6,043 nt of DNA from Verrucomicrobiota bacterium (GTDB taxonomy: Bacteria > Verrucomicrobiota > Verrucomicrobiia > Limisphaerales > UBA9464), in assembly GCA_017302195.1 (NCBI GenBank), contig JAFLEG010000299.1, forward strand, positions 1-6,043. The letters run 5' to 3'. Both the position numbers and the translations under genes were made by a program. The notes under the pieces were generated by a model. That model made no database searches. It had not been told where the DNA came from and worked only from the letters and a program-made list of their open reading frames with translations. Below, one piece after another: positions 1-6,043 of the stretch (its first letter is position 1; the number at the start of each line of letters is the position of its first letter).

Positions 1-2
1 AG

Positions 3-119
3 ATTCGAGTGCTCACCAGACGCGCCTACGGCTTCCGCACCTTCAGAGCCATGGAAGTCGCGCTCTATCACACGCTTGGGCGTTTACCCGAACCCCCTCC
101 TACCCACAAATTCTGCTGA
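3..119 (+). pseudogene. C-terminal tail of a transposase (probably ISL3 family)
   Basis: An open frame enters from the left edge and stops with TGA at 117-119, giving 38 residues. It contains TRRAYGFRTF, followed by ALYHTLGRLPEP and a final THKFC. The R-R-x-Y-G-F block close to the stop is the usual C-terminal signature of ISL3 (IS204/IS1001/IS1096/IS1165) DDE transposases. The family name rests on recalled pattern, not on a search. The gene's body lies outside the window, so whether the transposase is whole upstream cannot be seen. No room remains for a normal insertion-sequence end: methyltransferase coding sequence resumes within about 12 bases of the stop. The element's right end has therefore been lost, or its terminal repeat overlaps the gene end. 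Confidence 0.6.
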
Positions 120-130
120 CGAGGCAGAAA

Positions 131-998
131 CTGGAGCCACGCTATCTTTCCATGGTCATCCCTTCACGGTGGATGGCCTCGGGGCTTGGTCTAAGCGAAT
201 TCCGTAAAGCCATGCTGGAAGACCGACATATCAGGAAACTAGTGGACTACGAGCGCATGGATCTGGTGTTTCCGGGTGTGGATTTCGAGGGCGGCATCTG
301 CTACTTCCTGTGGGACCGCGATCACGCGGGAAAGTGCGAGGTCACCACCGTCACCGGCGAGGAAACCACCGGACCGACGGTGCGCGATTTAAACGAATTC
401 GATGTTCTCGTCCGCGATACCCGTGGTCTGAATATTCTCAAGAAAGTGCGCGCGGCAGACGAGCCTTCCATCATCGAAATCCTGTCCGCCGACAAGGAGT
501 TCGGATGGACATCCAATTTCGAAGGCTTTCGCCCAGAGAAAAGGGCGGCCGACGTAGCATTGTATTACGGTCGATCGGGCAAGCGACTTGTCGGCGGCAT
601 TTCCCGCGAAGACATCACAAAGAGTCGGCACCTCATAGATACGTGGAAGGTGATGACTTCTGCTGCCTATGGCGAACGGGGTGCGCGGCCTGCGATGGTG
701 CTTGGCACCAGCTTCATCACCGAATCACCTTCGGTTTGCACGCAGACCTACTTGTTCTTTTACGTTGCTTCAAAGAAGCAGGCTGAAAGCCTGCAAAGTT
801 ATCTGAAAACGCGCTTTTTTCGCTTTCTGGTGTCGCTGCGAAAAATCAGCCAGCACGCAACTCGTGCAACATACACATGGGTTCCGCAACAGTCATGGGA
901 TCGCATCTGGACGGACGAAGCGCTCTACAAAAAATACCGCCTGAACAAGGACGACATCGCCCACATCGAGGCAAACATTCGCCCGAAGGCTAGTGACG

Positions 999-1006
<8 letters not shown>
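131..1006 (+). pseudogene. Eco57I-type adenine-specific DNA methyltransferase, C-terminal fragment
   Basis: The fragment encodes about 290 residues. It begins with LEPRYLSMVIPSRWMASGLG, a block normally found a short way after the NPPY catalytic motif in Eco57I-type N6-adenine methyltransferases. The next part (GLSEFRKAMLEDRHIRKLVDY, then FPGVDFEGGICYFLW) and the tail (TDEALYKKYRLNKDDIAHIEANIRP) also match the family. They cover the end of the catalytic domain and the target-recognition region. The S-adenosylmethionine-binding motif and NPPY are absent, because the upstream DNA is a transposase tail. An ATG at 152 opens a 284-aa frame, but homology extends upstream of it in the same frame, so it is an internal methionine rather than the native start. 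The product cannot methylate DNA alone. The stop (1004-1006) overlaps the start of the helicase gene by 8 bases, the expected layout of a modification-restriction operon. Confidence 0.75.
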
Positions 1007-3506
<2,500 letters not shown>

Positions 3507-3536
<30 letters not shown>

Positions 3537-3687
3537 GGGCAGCACCACCGACTGGTAGGTGACCAAAGCGTAGAGCACCCATGTTGGCGCGCCGGCCACA
3601 GGAAGTTCGCGCGGCCGCACCAGTCTTCCCTTCCCGAGGATCCTGTGAGCCCGGGTGTAAGGCACCTTGAGCATGCGCTGAATCTAC
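3507..3687 (-). pseudogene. Short fragment resembling the FtsK gamma winged helix
   Basis: On the minus strand, after an in-frame TAG at 3688-3690, the frame reads IQRMLKVPYTRAHRIL, then GRLVRPREL, and later WVLYALVTYQSVVLPLLP before a TAG at 3507-3509. The first block resembles the recognition region of FtsK/SpoIIIE gamma domains (typically LQRRLRIGYNRAARI, then GxVGPxxGxxxREVL), here with a roughly three-residue gap. An ATG at 3674 could start a 55-aa peptide, but the homology precedes it, so this looks like a gene remnant. Its 3' end overlaps the helicase gene antisense by 30 bases. Its 5' end coincides with a 10-base inverted repeat arm, which may mark the breakpoint. Identification is from a remembered pattern only. 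A chance frame in GC-rich DNA is a real alternative. Confidence 0.3.
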
Positions 3688-3755
3688 AATACAATACCTC
3701 TGCGCTTGTTCGCGAGAGCAGAGCATTTGCAGAGAACGCCTACGGGTAGATTCAG
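3678..3755. repeat. 10-base inverted repeat pair enclosing a potential hairpin region
   Basis: CTGAATCTAC at 3678-3687 has its exact reverse complement, GTAGATTCAG, at 3746-3755. The 58 bases between also contain CTCTGC facing GCAGAG (twice), so the unit could fold. No transposase lies between the arms, and neither a T-run nor integron attC core sites are visible. It may be a remnant of a small mobile element or a rearrangement boundary. Function is unknown. Confidence 0.4.
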
Positions 3756-3856
3756 GAGACGCCGCCCGAAATCTGCGTCCCCCTCCCGGTCAAGAGGATC
3801 GCCGACGGGACAACGATGCGCGCGAAGACTTCTGGGCATCGTCCTGGAACTTCGCT
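3756..3856. other. Intergenic stretch with no supported gene
   Basis: Between the inverted repeat and the end of the coupling-protein fragment, no frame on either strand shows a recognisable domain, a convincing start with a ribosome binding site, or homology to a known family. After the coupling-protein stop (3857-3859) the same minus-strand frame stays open for about 34 more codons, so the present stop could be either native or a later mutation. No promoter or terminator is evident. Confidence 0.4.
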
Positions 3857-4255
3857 TCAAGACCATTGCCTCCGAATGGAGAACCACTTTGCCCGAGTCC
3901 CATCAGGCTCCAGGGGCGGCAGGGTCACTTTCCGGAATCCGCGCTCGCAGTGGACGAGGACGCACTCGTGGTCCCGGAGGCTGCGGAGTTTGTGGGGCTT
4001 GAGCTTGTGCTCCTCCGTTTCGGAATAGTTCACGTTGCGTTTGCCGGCGCTGTAGCCCCAGGAACGCTTGATCACGCGCTTCTTGCCGAGGAAGTCGGCG
4101 GCTTGGACTGCATCCGCCTCGTCGGCTGACCGGAAAATGAGGCGGTTCCGCAGGTTCAGGGTCAGGACCCGGGCCTTGTCGTTGCCCAGGGGCGGAATCA
4201 GGGAAGTCGTGGACTGCGCCGCGGCGACGATGGTGGCGCCGGCCTCGCGAATGCC
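3857..4255 (-). pseudogene. Type IV coupling protein (TraD/TraG/VirD4 type), C-terminal fragment
   Basis: This minus-strand frame encodes IREAGATIVAAAQSTTSLIP, then LGNDKARVLTLNLRNRLIFR, SADEADAVQAADFLGKK, RSWGYSAGK and EEHKLKPHKLRSL, ending in LVHCERGFRKVTLPPLEP. These blocks match the C-terminal part of the ATPase domain (TraM-recognition/TraG-D_C region) of coupling proteins. Such proteins sit at the inner membrane and feed relaxosome DNA into a type IV secretion channel. The Walker A and B motifs and N-terminal membrane segments are missing, so it is non-functional. Homology starts abruptly near REAG, where the upstream DNA is instead a ParA-like gene in another reading frame. A TTG at 4264 gives a nominal 135-aa frame, but this is not a native start. 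The fragment shows that the locus once carried a conjugative or mobilisable element. Confidence 0.7.
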
Positions 4256-4503
4256 GCCCGGCAATCCACGACAACCAAACGAGCCTGCTCGAAGGTCTGG
4301 AAGATGGTGTCGAGTTCCCGGCGCTGCCCAAGGTCGAGGAACCGGGCGTCGCCGTGGAAGCGTTTCAGGGTCGAGTTCTCATTGTCGCTGTCCACCGCGA
4401 CGTGTGGTATCGCCTGATCTTTGAGGAATTGGACGAAGTTGACGGCGAAGAAGCTCTTCCCGACGCCTCCCTTGCCGTTGAGGACTAGCACAAGACGTTT
4501 CAT
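4198..4503 (-). pseudogene. ParA/StbB-like deviant Walker ATPase, truncated after the N-terminal half
   Basis: The 101-aa frame starts MKRLVLVLNGKGGVGKSFF. KGGVGKS at residues 11-17 is the deviant Walker A motif of the ParA/MinD/Soj group. AVDSD at 36-40 and LVVVD at 76-80 fit the A'-type and Walker B strands. After about residue 84 (DCRAA) family resemblance ends, and the frame reads 17 low-complexity residues to a stop at 4198-4200. At the same point coupling-protein coding sequence begins in another frame, so a deletion has fused two genes. Full-length relatives have about 200 residues or more; this one lacks the C-terminal half of the fold. The likely ancestral role was plasmid partition or a StbB/TraL/MobD-type task in plasmid transfer. 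Its ATG overlaps the upstream gene's stop as ATGA, so the two were translationally coupled. Confidence 0.75.
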
Positions 4504-4943
4504 GACGATTGTGGGGTAACCATCCTGACTTGAGCGATCCGAGGACCGCGGGTCCGCGGCGGCATGCCGGCGATGCCACCCGCCCCATCACCCTCCTTTG
4601 CCGCGCCGCCACCGTCGGAAGCATCGGGGACTTTCGCGGCCAGCGCCGGACTATCGTCAGGACGGCGGCGGACTGCCTTGCGTCGTGGGCGAACCCCTTC
4701 GCCAAGGACTTCGTGGCAGTAGGCGGCGATGGCCGTCTTGCTCGTCGGGAGGCAGTGCTGCGTCAGCAGTTCGGCGATGGCCCGGTAGGAGGCTCGCTTC
4801 TGTCGCAACTCCAGAATGACATCCTTCGCCGGGGACAATTCCTGGAATCTCGGTGGACGCCGCGGTGTAAACCCCGCGACTGCGGCGCGGACAGTATTGG
4901 GATCGAACGAGGACATGGTCGGATTCATCGTGGAGCCACCCAT
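4500..4943 (-). CDS. Small helix-turn-helix plasmid protein upstream of the ParA-like gene
   Basis: The protein has 147 aa. Residues about 38-80 (AKDVILELRQKRASYRAIAE, then TSKTAIAAYCHEVLGE) have the look of a helix-turn-helix in which SYRAIAELL and SKTAIAAYC form the two helices. A basic stretch follows (RPRRKAVRRRP at 85-95), then a Gly/Ala-rich tail probably without fixed structure. Its stop TGA at 4500-4502 overlaps the ParA-like ATG. A small DNA-binding protein coupled to a ParA-like ATPase is the arrangement of partition operons and of stbAB in IncW plasmids, so a centromere- or oriT-binding autorepressor is a reasonable inference. The repeat array directly upstream is an obvious candidate target. 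The start is uncertain: ATG 4943, 4928 and 4916 are in frame, and 4928 has a weak GGGTGG 7 bases upstream. It was not matched to a named family. Confidence 0.6.
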   Translation of the reverse strand: MGGSTMNPTMSSFDPNTVRAAVAGFTPRRPPRFQELSPAKDVILELRQKRASYRAIAELLTQHCLPTSKTAIAAYCHEVLGEGVRPRRKAVRRRPDDSPALAAKVPDASDGGGAAKEGDGAGGIAGMPPRTRGPRIAQVRMVTPQSS

Positions 4944-5018
4944 GTGGCCCGAGTCAGGGCAATTGAAGTGTGCGCGAGGTCGTGGATAGTGGCCTGGACA
5001 ACGGACATTCCCCGGCCT

Positions 5019-5288
5019 GTCCGCGACTGTCCCGCGGTCATGCCGCGGTTGTGGCCAAGCCGTGGACTGACCGAGTTCGCGTCTGCGTCCGCGGCCAGTC
5101 CGCGGATTGATCGGGAACGAGGCCGCGTCCGTGGTCGGCCCACGACTCTGGCCCGTCCGTGGACGGGACCACGGACTGGACGCGGCGCGTCCGTGGCTTG
5201 GGCTGTGGACTTGCCGCGTCCGTGATCGAGGCCAGGCAACTGCCTACCCTGCGTCCACTCCGCGGATATCCAGCGGCTGCTCCGCGGA
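5019..5288. repeat. Degenerate repeat array, core GTCCGYGG (candidate parS/oriT/iteron site)
   Basis: Copies of GTCCGYG(G/A) or close variants start at 5019, 5087, 5098, 5127, 5155, 5189, 5219, 5258 and 5280 on the plus strand. The last two read CTCCGCGGA. Reverse-oriented copies lie at 5060-5067 (CCGTGGAC) and 5169-5176 (CCACGGAC). From 5098 to 5219 successive copies are 29, 28, 34 and 30 bases apart, near three helical turns. Copies at 5155-5162 and 5169-5176 form a perfect 8-base inverted repeat around a 6-base spacer. The array sits upstream of the HTH/ParA-like operon, where centromere-like sites and operators are usually found. Replication iterons and an oriT accessory region are alternatives. 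No protein-coding signal explains it: frames on both strands stay open, but with low-complexity Arg/Gly/Pro-rich products. Confidence 0.55.
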
Positions 5289-5295
5289 CACCAAA

Positions 5296-5319
5296 CCCTA
5301 CCCCATGGTAGGAGTAGGG
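5296..5319. repeat. Nested inverted repeats (CCCTAC/GTAGGG)
   Basis: CCCTAC at 5296-5301 pairs with GTAGGG at 5314-5319. Within them CCTACC at 5297-5302 pairs with GGTAGG at 5307-5312 around a 4-base loop. The two alternative stems share bases. The site ends the GTCCGYGG array and could be an operator or part of an origin. No T-run follows, so it does not look like a terminator. Confidence 0.35.
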
Positions 5320-5354
5320 CGTCTCCTGTGATCCAAGGATGAAAAGAATGGATC

Positions 5355-5468
5355 ATGACAAATCACTGGCGCATCGAATTCCACGCCGACTGGAACCAGG
5401 AAGTTCCTGTCGGTGACCTCGCCTACGCTGAGGCAGCCACTCAGCTTGCGCCGCCTGTTCGGGCGTGA
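5355..5468 (+). CDS. Possible small or broken ORF, 37 aa, unknown
   Basis: ATG 5355 opens MTNHWRIEFHADWNQEVPVG, followed by 17 more residues and a TGA at 5466-5468. Its mixed acidic and aromatic composition is unlike the Arg/Pro-rich noise of neighbouring frames. The opening loosely recalls RelE/HigB-type toxin starts (WRIEFH), but nothing after it supports that family. The only Shine-Dalgarno-like sequence (AAGGA, 5335-5339) is 15 bases away and better placed for a different-frame ATG at 5348. It may be the start of a gene cut by a frameshift, or chance. I do not recognise it. Confidence 0.15.
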   Translation: MTNHWRIEFHADWNQEVPVGDLAYAEAATQLAPPVRA

Positions 5469-5669
5469 CCGGAATTGCGTGAGGATTCCCGAAACCCAGT
5501 CGCCCTGCCGTCTCCTCGGCCCCGAGCCGGCTGGATGCCTTGATGACCGTGCGGGGCGGACAATCGTCACCAGCGCCAACGCTGTGTCCCGCATGGTAGA
5601 TTCCCCAGACTTGCTTCCGGGCGCTCCTGGTAGCCGGACTTTCGCAACTGGGCCCAGGGAAAGTAAGCA
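5469..5669. other. Stretch with no supported gene
   Basis: Frames are open on both strands, but none shows a known domain or a convincing start. A perfect 10-base palindrome, CTGGGCCCAG, lies at 5648-5657. The DNA from about 5630 onward may already belong to the insertion sequence whose transposase lies to the right, with its terminal inverted repeat near GACTTTCGCAACTGGG. The outer boundary cannot be fixed without a second copy. Confidence 0.3.
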
Positions 5670-5672
5670 AGA

Positions 5673-5692
5673 CCCGCAAACGCGGGGTTTTT
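5673..5692 (+). terminator. Rho-independent terminator reading rightward toward the transposase gene
   Basis: CCCGC (5673-5677), loop AAAC (5678-5681) and GCGGG (5682-5686) form a perfect stem, followed by G and five T (5688-5692). It would stop plus-strand transcription before it runs antisense through the transposase gene. On the minus strand the same hairpin is followed by TCTTGCTT, a weak T-tract, so it may also partly end the transposase transcript. Confidence 0.6.
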
Positions 5693-5695
5693 GAG

Positions 5696-5709
5696 GTGCA
5701 GGTCTGCAC
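5696..5709. repeat. Short inverted repeat at the transposase stop codon
   Basis: GTGCAG (5696-5701) and CTGCAC (5704-5709) are perfect complements around a 2-base spacer, touching the transposase stop (complement of 5709-5711). It may form a hairpin in the 3' end of the transposase mRNA or be incidental. Confidence 0.3.
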
Positions 5710-6043
5710 TACATTGGGTTTCGGGAGTGCATTGGTCGCTGGGCTGTGATTCTGGGTCGCGGTTGCTCCGGCAGGACCAGACGCAGTTGATCGATCAGCA
5801 GGCGCTGTTCGGCCGTCGGCTCTGTGGAACGCGGCATGACCAGTTCCCGTCCGTCGTGGGTCGGCACATGCACGTCCACCATTTGGATCTGCCCCAGCTT
5901 CTCCAGCACCGCTCTGGGGGTCAGCCCCGGTGCCAGACGCTCCAGCCGGACCTTCAGGCTCACGTGCAGACAGTACGCCAGGAAGCTCACGAACACATGC
6001 GCCTCGATCCGCTGGGCATCCCGATGCCAGATGGGGCGGATTC
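5709..6043 (-). mobile_element. IS4/IS1634-type DDE transposase, C-terminal part, runs off the window
   Basis: The minus-strand frame enters from the right edge with IRPIWHRDAQRIEAHVFVSF, followed by LAYCLHVSLK, APGLTPRAVLEKLGQIQMVD, VHVPTHDGREL and LIDQLRLVLPEQ, stopping at 5709-5711. The block R-P-I-x-H-R, then R-I-x-A-H-x-F-x-x-F-L-A-Y, marks the end of the DDE domain in IS4-superfamily (IS1634-like) transposases, just after the catalytic glutamate region. About 110 residues are visible. The N-terminal part and catalytic Asp residues lie beyond the window, so intactness cannot be judged. The sequence shows no internal stop or frameshift in the visible part. The family assignment is firm at the level of a DDE IS4-type enzyme and less sure for the IS1634 subgroup. 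Confidence 0.75.

Noticed and set aside
3585..3676. Cluster of rare-cutter palindromes (GGCGCGCC, GCGGCCGC, GGATCC, CCCGGG, GCATGC) resembling a cloning polylinker
   Set aside because: The sites are irregularly spaced, not contiguous, and no vector-like flank is seen. The minus strand reads as plausible protein through them. Such palindromes are not rare in DNA this rich in G and C.
3678..3755. Integron attC site as an explanation for the inverted repeat
   Set aside because: The expected RYYYAAC and GTTRRRY core sites are absent at the ends, and no integrase or cassette is near.
4509..5225. 238-codon plus-strand open frame over the HTH gene and repeat array
   Set aside because: The product is Arg/Gly/Pro-rich without domains. 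It crosses both a better-supported minus-strand gene and the repeat array. Openness is explained by the scarcity of stop codons in GC-rich repeats.
4925..5356. 143-codon minus-strand frame across the repeat array
   Set aside because: Its composition is dictated by the GTCCGYGG repeats (runs of Arg, Pro and Gly), with no start signal or family resemblance.
5353..5709. 118-codon minus-strand frame next to the transposase stop
   Set aside because: It starts inside the insertion-sequence tail, crosses the terminator hairpin, and yields a Ser/Arg-rich product with no known motif.

Overview
The window is GC-rich accessory DNA from an unidentified bacterium. Its protein families point to a plasmid, an integrative element or a defence island rather than core chromosome. 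The genes are too degraded and too mobile to name the host; a proteobacterium or a PVC-group bacterium are both possible.

Left part (1-3536, plus strand). The last 38 codons of a transposase (3-119, probably ISL3 family) abut, within about 12 bases, the C-terminal part of an Eco57I-type adenine-specific DNA methyltransferase (about 131-1006). The methyltransferase has lost its catalytic N-terminal half. Its stop overlaps the start of an apparently intact 845-aa protein (999-3536). That protein joins an N-terminal GIY-YIG/T5orf172-like domain to a superfamily 2 helicase motor. Together they look like a restriction-modification operon in which the modification gene is broken and the restriction-type translocase is whole.

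Middle part (3537-4943, minus strand). This is a graveyard of DNA-transfer genes. It holds a short fragment resembling the FtsK gamma winged helix (3507-3687), the C-terminal end of a type IV coupling protein (TraD/TraG type, 3857 to about 4255), and the N-terminal half of a ParA/StbB-like deviant Walker ATPase (4503 to about 4255). The last two are fused out of frame by a deletion. Upstream of the ATPase, and coupled to it by an ATGA overlap, is a small helix-turn-helix protein (4500-4943). The order small DNA-binding protein then ParA-like ATPase resembles partition or mobilisation operons such as stbAB.

Right part (4944-6043). Upstream of that operon is a stretch of about 270 bases crowded with copies of GTCCGYGG, five of them spaced about 28-34 bases apart. 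It is a candidate centromere, operator, oriT-associated or replication site. From about 5290 to 5670 no gene can be called with confidence. A hairpin-plus-T-run terminator (5673-5692) follows. The C-terminal part of an IS4/IS1634-type DDE transposase then runs on the minus strand off the end of the window (5709-6043).

Transposase remnants therefore lie at both edges of the window, with a decayed conjugative module and a half-broken restriction system between them. The intact restriction-type helicase fusion and the periodic repeat array are the parts most likely to still function.
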